27,845 nucleotides of DNA, taken from contig JBBQUT010000044.1 in assembly GCA_038212215.1 (NCBI GenBank), positions 1 to 27,845 of the forward strand, written 5' to 3'. Of this stretch, positions 1-7,046 are shown piece after piece. This stretch comes from JALZAI01 sp038212215 (GTDB lineage Bacteria; Actinomycetota; Actinomycetes; Mycobacteriales; Jatrophihabitantaceae). The stretch's first letter is position 1, and each line of letters begins with the position of its first letter. The notes under the pieces are model-generated. The model was not told the origin of the DNA. It saw only the letters and a list, made by a program, of their open reading frames with translations, and made no database searches. The position numbers and the translations under genes were made by a program.

Positions 1-138
1 CCACCGGACCAGGATCTTCGATCCCGGTCCCTCGAGGAAGCGTGGTCAAGGAAATTGTCATATCGGGGAAGTCTCCATCCCCGCCCTCGGGTCACTGATT
101 GTCAGGGGGCGAGTGCCTCAACCCAGGTTGACACAGAG
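1..138. other. Non-coding sequence at left edge, possible mobile-element remnant
   Basis: No convincing gene is visible here. On the minus strand, slipin-family homology stops abruptly at about position 138 and what follows does not continue the family. The stretch contains a TTGACA-like hexamer near 128-133. A broken gene beside unrelated sequence suggests an insertion or deletion endpoint, but no transposase or terminal inverted repeat is visible inside the window, so the mobile-element origin is only an inference. Confidence 0.25.
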
Positions 139-405
139 GGCAACCGCGGAAACGTCGACGCTGACATTGTCACGAGTGATGATGCCCTGCGACTGGATCG
201 GCATCGTGATGATCCGAAGCGACACCCGATGCAGCACGTCGGCAAACGGGATGATCATCCGGAACCCCGGCGGCCGGGAGCCGATCACGCGACCCAGGCG
301 GAACAGCACGCCCTGTTCGTATTGCTTGATGACCCGTACCGACAGAGCCAGTGCTAGTAGCAGAACGAGCAGCACGAGCAGGACAATGGTGCCAAGAATT
401 TTCAC
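118..405 (-). pseudogene. Slipin/stomatin (SPFH/band 7) N-terminal fragment
   Basis: The fragment encodes about 95 residues from a GTG at 405, preceded by AAAGG. It has one N-terminal membrane segment rich in Leu and Val, then the typical slipin entry (IKQYEQGVLFRLGR, PGFRMIIPFADV, ITRDNVSVDVSAVA). Intact slipins are roughly 250-350 residues and continue through the SPFH domain and a coiled coil. Here homology ends after VSAVA, and after six further unrelated residues there is a stop codon. Slipins are membrane-anchored scaffold proteins, often paired with an NfeD-like protease, and none is present here. I infer a 3' truncation by insertion or deletion. A short functional peptide is possible but unlikely. 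Confidence 0.7.
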
Positions 406-653
406 TGGGGAACCTTTGAAATGTGGACCGTCATGCGGACGCTCCGGCGGCACGGCCCTGGCGGGTCGCGTGGGTCACTGGTACGGGGCGTCGGTGCCTG
501 GTCTAACGCAGGTGTGCCTGCCGAAGGACGGCGCAAGCGGTTCCTCGGTTCCAGGGCGGCTGCTACTCAGCCATCTTCGACGGTACTCCGGTACGGGGGT
601 CGGGCCGTCGATTGCACCGTTGCACAAAGGTCACACAGGGTCGACCATGGGGC

Positions 654-899
654 ATGACCACAGTCACGGTGCTCCCCAGCGGCGGCAACGCGTTCGTGGA
701 CGCGCGTCGCGAAGGCCGATCGCTGCGGCTATCCTGGCACCCGGAACACGACGTGTTCGTGCTGAGCATGTGGCGGACCGACACCTGCGCGGCGACCTTT
801 CAGCTGAGCCGATCCGATGCCCCCGCGCTCCTCGCCGGCTTGGCCGAAGGCCTCGCGGAGCGGCCCGACGCGCCCTGGTCGGTCACCCATGTCACCTAA
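654..899 (+). CDS. Small conserved actinobacterial protein, function unknown
   Basis: This is an 81-residue protein starting at the ATG at 654; an in-frame ATG at 612 would add 14 unconvincing residues. It is soluble, with no signal peptide or membrane segment. The central stretch (RLSWHPEHDVFVLSMWRTDTCAATFQLSR) resembles small hypothetical proteins I recall from actinobacteria, in which a short beta-rich stretch precedes a C-terminal helix (DAPALLAGLAEGLAE). No catalytic motif is visible. It stands alone on the plus strand, between the slipin remnant and the regulators at 1003-1904. The ribosome binding site is weak. The function is unknown and the family assignment is from memory only. Confidence 0.65.
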   Translation: MTTVTVLPSGGNAFVDARREGRSLRLSWHPEHDVFVLSMWRTDTCAATFQLSRSDAPALLAGLAEGLAERPDAPWSVTHVT

Positions 900-1002
900 T
901 CGCCGGAGCCTGCCCGATGCGCTGATCGTCCTCGACCAGCAACACCTGCGCCATGTTTCTGACGATCGCCCTAGTCCCGCCGGGACGCACGGGTGGGGCG
1001 CG

Positions 1003-1443
1003 TCATTGTGCGGCGGCCTCGCCAAGCTCGAACCAGACCGTCTTGCCCGACTGCGTCGGGGACGGGATCACTCCCCAGGCAGCAGCGATCGCGTCGACCA
1101 GGAACAGCCCGTGGCCGCTCTCCCGCAACGTGTTGAGCGGGCCAGTGGGTAGGCGCGGCATACCGGTGCCGCCGTCCTCGACCGAAACCTGGATTCTGGG
1201 CGGATGAGTCTTCACTCTCAGCATGATCTGCGGGGCGCCATGGCGGATGGCGTTAGTCACCAGTTCACTAACGAGCAGCAGCGCATCGTGCAGGACGGGC
1301 GTCGGCAGTTCGGTTGCATGCTCGACCACGAACCGGCGAGCCTCGGCGGGCGCTTTCGTTGCATATTCGATAGGGAGGACATGCTGCGTGCGGTCGGCGG
1401 GTCCCGTGCCCAGTGTTGACGCGTCGATCGAATCCAATTCCAC
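1003..1443 (-). CDS. RsbW/SpoIIAB-like ATP-binding regulatory protein (HATPase_c_2)
   Basis: This 146-residue protein starts at a GTG at 1443, with AAGGAAGG upstream. It has the GHKL ATPase motifs in order: N box LLVSELVTNAIRHG (about residues 57-70), G1 box VEDGGTG (about 91-97) and G2 box SGHGLFLVDAIA (about 111-122). The size and single-domain layout match anti-sigma-factor or anti-anti-sigma kinases of the RsbW family, which are numerous in actinobacteria and usually control alternative sigma factors or phosphorylate STAS partners. No STAS protein or full-length SigB/SigF-type sigma factor is nearby. The closest possible partner is the region-4-only protein transcribed in the same direction 215 bases upstream. 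The target is therefore unknown; the fold assignment is firm. Confidence 0.88.
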   Translation of the reverse strand: MELDSIDASTLGTGPADRTQHVLPIEYATKAPAEARRFVVEHATELPTPVLHDALLLVSELVTNAIRHGAPQIMLRVKTHPPRIQVSVEDGGTGMPRLPTGPLNTLRESGHGLFLVDAIAAAWGVIPSPTQSGKTVWFELGEAAAQ

Positions 1444-1658
1444 TTGGCGCCTTCCTTAAGTCGAACTCCCGCTTCGGGGCGACGGGAAGTGCGGCGCGAC
1501 TACCGCGGGTTGCGGCGCGGCGGGCAGTGGAGCCCCACATAGGTAGTATCACCGCGCGCAGGTCGTTTTAACCTAATTCGGGATGTCCTTCTTAGATCCG
1601 TGACGAGACTATCCCGACGACGGCTCGCGCTGATGGCGCTAGACGAACTCGGCATCTA

Positions 1659-1904
1659 CTAGCCGGCAGCGCTGAGGAGGGTTGCCAGCCGGGTCAACCC
1701 GGTCGCCGCGCTCGAACTCACCTCGCCGAGCGGCATGCCGAGCCGCGCGGCGATCTCGGACTGTGTCAGGCGTTCGAAGTAGGACAGCGTCAACACGCGG
1801 CGCTGGCTCTCACCGAGCCGGTCGATCGCGCGCCGAACGTCGACGGCCCAGCCGCGACGCTCAGGTGGTTGGTACGCCGCCGGGGTCGGGCTGGATTGCT
1901 CCAC
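1659..1904 (-). CDS. Stand-alone sigma-70 region 4 (ECF-like) protein
   Basis: This 81-residue protein starts at a GTG at 1904, with a good GGAAGGCAGG ribosome binding site. Residues 22-75 form a sigma region 4 helix-turn-helix: RAIDRLGESQRRVLTLSYFERLTQSEIAARLGMP resembles region 4.2 of ECF sigma factors. Region 2, which binds the -10 element and core polymerase, is absent, and nothing like it is encoded in the 125 bases upstream. The recognition helix ends LGEVSSSAATGLTRL, where ECF factors usually have a basic LGTVKSR-type sequence. It may be a truncated sigma gene, or a small DNA-binding or sigma-modulating protein. The clear ribosome binding site favours expression. Confidence 0.72.
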   Translation of the reverse strand: MEQSSPTPAAYQPPERRGWAVDVRRAIDRLGESQRRVLTLSYFERLTQSEIAARLGMPLGEVSSSAATGLTRLATLLSAAG

Positions 1905-2029
1905 TACCTGCCTTCCGCCCTGTCGCAGCGCGCGGCGGGTCGGCGGGCACGCCGACCAGTCCGGGCTGGCTGTTGAGCCGTACCTTTTGTGACGCTACCC
2001 GTACGGCGCGCGGATGTCGCTCCGGAGGC

Positions 2030-2968
2030 TCAGTCGCGCGTCAGCCCGGACACCGTGAACGGCTGGGTGCCGGTCGCAAAGTCGGCGTTCACCACAAGGT
2101 AACGGTCGCGGGCGCGAGCAATAGTCGACGGCCCGCGCAGGGTCGCGTCGGTGCGCACGTCGCGGATCCGGGCCCGGGTGTCGTCGTCGCTCAGCCGTAG
2201 GAACGTGAGACTGGCCGGGTCGCCGCGCACCACTACGAGCTTGCCCCGGTCGACGATCATGCCGTCGCCGCCGGTCAGCGCCGGCCCGCGCACCTGCGTG
2301 ATCATCCGGTGGCCCGAGCGGGCGACGCGAATCCGGTATAGCGCGCCGTTGTCCGAATCGATAACGATCAGCTCGCGTCCGTCCTGCCGGGCCACGATGC
2401 CGTTGAGGTTGAACACGCCCGCGGCATACGGGATCTCCGGAGCGACCGAGATGGCGTCGACCATGCCACCGGGCTTCAACTGGCCCGCGCGCACCCGCCA
2501 CAAGGTCGGACGGAACGAATCGGTCACATACACGTCGCCACGTGCGGTCACAACCAGATCGTTGAGGAATCCGCCGGCGCCCGTGTTGAATTCGAGCGGC
2601 GCCGCGCTCGGACGGCTCAGATCGAATACGAAGATCTTTCCGGTAGGGCCGCCCGCGACGTACAGCCTGCCGCCGACTACTTTGAGCCCGACCGCCGCAC
2701 GTCCACTCGCACCTGCAATGAAGGTGTGCACCGTCGGGTCGCCCAGCGTGCCGCGATAGATGGTGCCGTCGCCGGTAGCGCCGACGTAGAAGAAGCGGCC
2801 GTCCCACGCGACGCCTTCCGGATTGCCGTGGCTCGAGTCGTCCAGCGTGTAGACCACCGTCGCGGCGGGGGCGCGCCGGGCCAACTGGGCACCTGCCGGC
2901 GCGGCACCGACGAATGTCGCCGCGGCGACTATCAGGGCCGTCAGCGCGAGTTTGACCTGTCTGGCCAT
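2030..2968 (-). CDS. Secreted SMP-30/gluconolactonase-like beta-propeller protein
   Basis: This 312-residue protein starts at the ATG at 2968, preceded by GGAGAGGAAT; the open frame runs further upstream but without a better start. Residues 1-28 are a Sec signal peptide (MARQVKLALTALIVAAATF... ending APAGAQ). The rest is a series of beta-propeller blades with motifs such as GNPEGVAWDGRFFYVGATGDGTIYR, GLKVVGGRLYVAGGPTGKIFVFD and LNDLVVTARGDVYVTDSF, typical of the SMP-30/gluconolactonase/LRE family. Members bind divalent metal and some are lactonases. Substrate and activity cannot be read from the sequence. It is the most downstream member of a run of minus-strand genes for exported or propeller-like proteins. 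Confidence 0.8.
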   Translation of the reverse strand: MARQVKLALTALIVAAATFVGAAPAGAQLARRAPAATVVYTLDDSSHGNPEGVAWDGRFFYVGATGDGTIYRGTLGDPTVHTFIAGASGRAAVGLKVVGGRLYVAGGPTGKIFVFDLSRPSAAPLEFNTGAGGFLNDLVVTARGDVYVTDSFRPTLWRVRAGQLKPGGMVDAISVAPEIPYAAGVFNLNGIVARQDGRELIVIDSDNGALYRIRVARSGHRMITQVRGPALTGGDGMIVDRGKLVVVRGDPASLTFLRLSDDDTRARIRDVRTDATLRGPSTIARARDRYLVVNADFATGTQPFTVSGLTRD

Positions 2969-3540
2969 CGTGATTCCTCTCCGGAGCGGGACGCGTTCAC
3001 AACCAGATACGGGCCGAAGACCCGATCGGTTCGGCTTGGACACGTGTTGCGTACCACGAACGGCTGACACAGTCTGCCTTGGCGGGCGCTTGGTGCTGTT
3101 TTGCGGCCTGCAATCGGTCGTCGCCCCGTGATCGCCGTCGAAATGACTAGTCGCGATGGTGCGGCACTTGTTCATGCGCGGCCTCGTCCCGCTCATCGGC
3201 GGCGGGTTCTGAGCTTCAGTTGAACTGGCCGAACCAGGTGACTGCCCCGGGCAGACAAAACGGGGCGTAGCGTCACGGAAGGGTCGATATCTGGCCGCCC
3301 CCGGCGCTGCTGCCGTCGTCCGTCGTCGTCGTGAGCCCATTGTCCTGCTGGCCCAGGGAAGCAACTAGCCGATGATGATCAACCCCGCGCCGGTCAGGAC
3401 AAGCAGCATCTGATTCTTGACCCCGGCCGGGTGGCCGGGGTCTTCGCTGGCGTCGCCGCCTGGGGTCCAAAGCGTGTGATCCCAGGACTGCCCGGATCTG
3501 GATACCAACGGCTTGCTCGGTGATCGGCGCGCAACTCCCG
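2969..3540. other. 572-base intergenic region
   Basis: This lies between the DUF4331 gene upstream and the SMP-30-like gene downstream, both on the minus strand. No credible gene is seen. It contains the terminator-like hairpin at 3419-3442. It should also hold the promoter of the gene starting at 2968, but I could not pick a -35/-10 pair with confidence. Confidence 0.6.
3419..3442 (-). terminator. Terminator-like hairpin downstream of DUF4331 gene
   Basis: A perfect 10-base inverted repeat (GACCCCGGCC / GGCCGGGGTC) encloses the loop GGGT, about 100 bases past the DUF4331 stop codon at 3541. There is no T-run on either side, as is common for actinobacterial terminators. It could also act as an RNA stability element. 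Confidence 0.5.
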
Positions 3541-4929
3541 TTACGTAGCAGGGGTTCCCGGGCGCACCTCAGAACCACTGTTGGGCGTACCGAGGTACGG
3601 GAAGTGATCGAGGAACGCCTGGTTGTCGTTCGAGGTGCCGTCGGTGAGCACCGCTGCCGCGCCGTCGGCAGTGAACGAGGGATCGACGAGCGGGATCGTC
3701 GCGCCGGCCACCGCGCGCAATTCGATCGCCACGACGTCATCGGTGATCCGGCGCCCGTTGGGGAACCCGGCGAGGTCGCCGCCGAGAATGCCGAACTCGC
3801 TGGGCGCCGAGGCCGGCGGGATGGCCACATTCAGCCTTAGCAGATCGGCAGGCGTGGTGCCGGTGAAGTTCTGGAACCCCGCGACGATTCCGGCCGGAAT
3901 ACCGGTGAGCAGGATCGCGACCAGGTCGGCGCGCGGTTTGGTGTATCCCGCAAGATTGGGAAATATCCCGGGGTAGAGCACCGGCAGCAGCCTGGCGAGT
4001 TCGGGGTGTTTGACGTACTTGAGGAACTGGCTGTCGGCAGAGGGCTCGACCGCATTCCAGCGATCCTTGTCCTCGATAGGCACGATGACCTCGTTGAACA
4101 ACGGATTGCCCAGCCGCGACACCTGCACGAAAGGCCCAGCGCCGGAAATCGTGCCGTCGCTGTGCCGGATTTCCGAGCGTCGCCGACTGGCCGAGGCATA
4201 CACAGCGATCACCGAGTCCGCCGAGTTCACATCGGTCGGCATGTTCCCGTTCCTGGTCAGCTCGCTGATCGGCACCTGCAAAGCAATGGAGTGCACGTTG
4301 AGCGAACGCGAGGCGTTGACGCCGACCGCTGCGGCGGAGGGAATCAGATGCAGATTCTGGAACGGACGGAGCGTGCCCAGATCGAAGATGCTGCCCAGAT
4401 CGACATGAAAGCCCTCCGCGCGCTGGCCGGCGAACACCTTCCGCCCGCGTCCCAAGGAATGCACGGCCGCATTGGTGAATGTCGCAGCATAGTCAGGGGT
4501 GCTGCGCACACCCACGTTCACCGGCGGGCATGCAAGACCTTCACCCAACACCACGCCGTCCGGCGACTGGCCGCGCACGACGCGTCGTACCGAGTAGAAC
4601 TGCGGGCGCGTCCAATTTTTGTGGTCGCCGATCGAGGCGATCGGCCCGGTGTTGTACAGGAACGTGTTCTTGTTGGTGGTCTTGGTGGTGAACCGGAATT
4701 GGTAGGTGATGTCGTCCCGCGCGTCACCGCGATTGGAGATGTTGATGTCGTAGCGGACGTCCTCGGCGAATTCGTAGAAATTCGGGCCGCCGTCGGCCTG
4801 CTGGAGAGGGATGAAATTGGCCAGGATAGTGACGGTATCGGGTCGGTCGGGACTCACAAAGGCATAAACGTCCGTATTGTCGGCAGCCGGATCCTTCGAG
4901 ATTTCCGGGGCCTCGCGGTGTGAAGACAT
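3541..4929 (-). CDS. DUF4331 domain-containing protein
   Basis: This 462-residue protein has the hallmark N-terminus of the DUF4331 family, MSSHREAPEISKDPAADNTD followed by VYAFVSPD. Family-typical blocks follow: ILANFIPLQQADGGPNFYEF, DVRYDINISNRGD with YQFRFTT, GFHVDLGSIFDLGTL, LQVPISELT, VQVSRLGNPLFNEVIVPI, and near the end FPNGRRITDDVVAIELRAVAG. The family is common in actinobacteria and proteobacteria and its function is unknown. No signal peptide is visible, because the conserved domain begins at residue 1. Export would need another route, or the protein is cytoplasmic. The gene follows the small Tat-signal gene with a 70-base gap, suggesting a shared transcript. Confidence 0.88.
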   Translation of the reverse strand: MSSHREAPEISKDPAADNTDVYAFVSPDRPDTVTILANFIPLQQADGGPNFYEFAEDVRYDINISNRGDARDDITYQFRFTTKTTNKNTFLYNTGPIASIGDHKNWTRPQFYSVRRVVRGQSPDGVVLGEGLACPPVNVGVRSTPDYAATFTNAAVHSLGRGRKVFAGQRAEGFHVDLGSIFDLGTLRPFQNLHLIPSAAAVGVNASRSLNVHSIALQVPISELTRNGNMPTDVNSADSVIAVYASASRRRSEIRHSDGTISGAGPFVQVSRLGNPLFNEVIVPIEDKDRWNAVEPSADSQFLKYVKHPELARLLPVLYPGIFPNLAGYTKPRADLVAILLTGIPAGIVAGFQNFTGTTPADLLRLNVAIPPASAPSEFGILGGDLAGFPNGRRITDDVVAIELRAVAGATIPLVDPSFTADGAAAVLTDGTSNDNQAFLDHFPYLGTPNSGSEVRPGTPAT

Positions 4930-4999
4930 GAACCATCTCTTTCTGCGCAGCAGCTTTGGGCACTAGCTATCGGAAAACTTGTAGTCGGAAGGGCCGCAC

Positions 5000-5245
5000 T
5001 CAGTGGGCGGCGCGAGCCAATCGGGCAGCAAGGTCGCGATCGTGCACGACTACCTCGCGCTCACCGACCATGAGCGTCACTTCGCCGCGCTGCATGTCGG
5101 TGACGTAGGCGATCAGCGGACCTGTCGCGTCAGCAGGGGCGGTGACGGCGGCGGCTTCGGCTGAGGGAGCGAGCGCGGCGGCGCCGGCCGCAGCAGCACC
5201 GGCCCCGGCGATGACGAGGAATCCTCGGCGGGTGGGATCGTTCAT
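5000..5245 (-). CDS. Small protein with twin-arginine (Tat) signal
   Basis: This 81-residue protein starts at the ATG at 5245, with a strong AGGAGG about nine bases upstream; the open frame continues upstream but this start is better. The N-terminus is a Tat-type signal, NDPTRRGFLVIAGAG, followed by an Ala-rich stretch to about residue 35. The mature part is only about 45 residues (PLIAYVTDMQRGEVTLMVGE then REVVVHDRDLAARLARAAH), predicted as a beta hairpin plus a helix. I do not recognise a functional family. Tat export implies folding or cofactor binding before export, which is unusual for so small a protein unless it travels with a partner. The DUF4331 protein encoded 70 bases downstream lacks a signal and is a possible partner; this is inference. 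Confidence 0.75.
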   Translation of the reverse strand: MNDPTRRGFLVIAGAGAAAAGAAALAPSAEAAAVTAPADATGPLIAYVTDMQRGEVTLMVGEREVVVHDRDLAARLARAAH

Positions 5246-5416
5246 TACACGGGCCTCCTGATGACAGACGGACAGAGACGGGCTGGCGGACTGCGGATCG
5301 ATCGGAGTCGATGGTGTATTCGAGAGCTTCTCACTAGCGGTTTCACTTGCGACGGCGGAAGTTGAAGCTGGCATTAATTGCCGGGACAACCCAGAACAAT
5401 CGTGTGGACATGGGAA

Positions 5417-5449
5417 GGCAGGACGGCCATCCAAGATGGCCGCCCTGCC
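5417..5449 (-). terminator. Hairpin terminator after TIGR03118 gene
   Basis: An inverted repeat of 14-base arms with one mismatch (5417-5430 and 5436-5449) surrounds a five-base loop, 17 bases past the stop codon of the TIGR03118 gene. It separates that gene from the Tat-protein/DUF4331 pair. No clear T-run follows. Confidence 0.6.
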
Positions 5450-5465
5450 CGCGCGCGATGTCGAG

Positions 5466-6713
5466 TCAGCTACCGCTGACCGGCTCGATCAGGCCGACGA
5501 GGCCGTGCGCATAAACGTCTTCCCCGAAGCCGCCGGGTGCACTGCCGATGCCAGCGGCGAACAGCAGGGTGTGCGGCGTACCGATCACACCGTTGCCGAA
5601 CTCGATGCCCCAGAGACCCGGGTTGACGAGCGGGTTGCCCTGCGCGTCGGAGAGGGTTCCCAGCAGTGCGCCGCTGTGTCGATCGAATGCGTTGATCTGT
5701 CCGTCGTCGACGTTGCCGACCAGCAGTGCGCCACCGAAGTCGCCCCAGTTCTTCGGCGCGATCGCCATGCCCCACGGGTCGACGAGCGGCGCACCGGTGA
5801 CCAGACGCTTGATGAAGGTGCCGTCTCTGGTGAAGACACTCACGGCACCGCCGCTTTGATCGGCGGAACTGTAAGCGATGTAGACCCGCCCGCCCAGATA
5901 AGCCACGTTGTACGGCGAGAGACCCTGTGAATCCGGGTCCATGTAAGCGCCGGGCAGGTTGAGCCGTTTGAACGCCCCGTTGAAGACATCGACGGCACCC
6001 GCGCCGGTCACCTGCCCACCGACCGCGATCAGGCGCGGGCCGGCTCCCGCGCCATTGCCAGGAATAAGTGCGAGTCCGAGATAGAAAGCGCCGTGCCTTC
6101 GCGCTGGCGTGGACGTCGTCGTCGTCAGCGGCGGGACCTTGGCGTTGGTCCACCCGGTGACGTCCGCCCGAGGCGTCGCACCGTCCGCGCTGAGCTTGGC
6201 CTCGTCAAAGAGGAACCGCGCCGGGGCGGACACGCCGCCCTGTTCGATCACGAACCGGTGCGTCGGGTTGAAAACGATTCCGGTCGGCGACGACGCGGTG
6301 ACCTCGAGCGGAATCTTGGTGAAGGGGTCGTGGCCGTTCGCGCCACGATAGATCGTCACTTTGGTCAGCAGATCGGCCCGCGTGGGCGGGCAGGTGGGGC
6401 AGAGGCTGCCCAGCGCCGGGTTGAAGTTGTTGCTCACCCAGAGCGGGGTGTCCGGGCCGAACGCGATCCCCCAAGGATTCTTCACTTGCGGGTCAAGCAG
6501 CGGCGCGACGCCCGGCAGATCCGAGACCAGGTTGACCTGCTCGAAGGCGCCTGTCGGGGACGCCTGCGCAGTAGCACTGATCGATGCGAACGTGCCCAGC
6601 GTGATCGTGGCGGTCGCGATGCCGACGCCCCACCGGCGCCTGCGGCTGTTCGTGCTCGTGGTGCGGCTGGACGCTCGCGCCCTGCCGGCCGTCGCCAAAG
6701 TCGATTCCGTCAT
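5466..6713 (-). CDS. Secreted TIGR03118 family protein (predicted beta-propeller)
   Basis: This 415-residue protein starts at the ATG at 6713, preceded by GGGGGG TCGGAA. An arginine-rich N region (about residues 12-30) leads into a hydrophobic segment and an ASA-type cleavage region near residue 50, consistent with a secretory signal. The mature part matches TIGR03118: VNLVSDLPGVAPLLDPQVKN with PWGIAFGP, LWVSNNFN, PTGIVFN, then SGGAVSVFTRDGTFIKRL, DPWGMAIAP, GGALLVGNVDDGQINAFD and LWGIEFGNG. These repeats resemble NHL/propeller blades. A Cys pair (CPTCPP, about residues 104-109) may form a disulfide. The family's activity is unknown. It is divergent from the Asp-box gene across a 333-base gap. 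Confidence 0.87.
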   Translation of the reverse strand: MTESTLATAGRARASSRTTSTNSRRRRWGVGIATATITLGTFASISATAQASPTGAFEQVNLVSDLPGVAPLLDPQVKNPWGIAFGPDTPLWVSNNFNPALGSLCPTCPPTRADLLTKVTIYRGANGHDPFTKIPLEVTASSPTGIVFNPTHRFVIEQGGVSAPARFLFDEAKLSADGATPRADVTGWTNAKVPPLTTTTSTPARRHGAFYLGLALIPGNGAGAGPRLIAVGGQVTGAGAVDVFNGAFKRLNLPGAYMDPDSQGLSPYNVAYLGGRVYIAYSSADQSGGAVSVFTRDGTFIKRLVTGAPLVDPWGMAIAPKNWGDFGGALLVGNVDDGQINAFDRHSGALLGTLSDAQGNPLVNPGLWGIEFGNGVIGTPHTLLFAAGIGSAPGGFGEDVYAHGLVGLIEPVSGS

Positions 6714-7046
6714 TTCCGACCCCCCAGGTCTTCGGTGCGCGGCGCGCCCGTGGAAATCTGACAACGCGACGCTCGCCCTAACCGGACCATCACGTCAACC
6801 CCTAAACGGCCATCAGGGTCGGTTAGAGGCGCGGATCCACCGGTTCGGACTCCAGGACGATGACGGCGAAACCCGCACTCGTTACGACTGCACCCGGTGG
6901 AGCGTCAGCCTTCCCGACATGGGCCGATCTCGTCGCGTCAATTGTGCTCGTAAAGCTCCGCAATTTACTTCACAGTATTCACACATCCCTTCCGTAGAGT
7001 ACGGCCCGCCACTCTTCGCCCGAACTGCGTACCGGGGGTTAGCACG
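6714..7046. other. 333-base divergent promoter region
   Basis: This region separates the divergent TIGR03118 gene and the Asp-box protein gene, so it must hold both promoters. It has AT-rich patches near 6958-6985 (TTTACTT, CAGTATTCACAC) and a TAGAGT hexamer at about 6996, but no confident -35/-10 pair. An imperfect inverted repeat, CCTAACC / GGTTAGAGG, lies around 6776-6830 and might be an operator. No gene is seen. Confidence 0.45.

Noticed and set aside
113..925. Plus-strand open frame of 270 codons at the left end
   Set aside because: It is antisense to the slipin fragment and overlaps the small protein at 654-899; its translation is Arg/Ser-rich with no family resemblance.
2969..3364. 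N-terminal extension of the SMP-30-like protein
   Set aside because: The signal peptide at 2968 with its ribosome binding site marks the real start; the extension is low-complexity, basic sequence.
4006..4923. 305-codon plus-strand frame opposite DUF4331
   Set aside because: It is a GC-rich antisense shadow; the minus-strand reading has clear family homology along its whole length.
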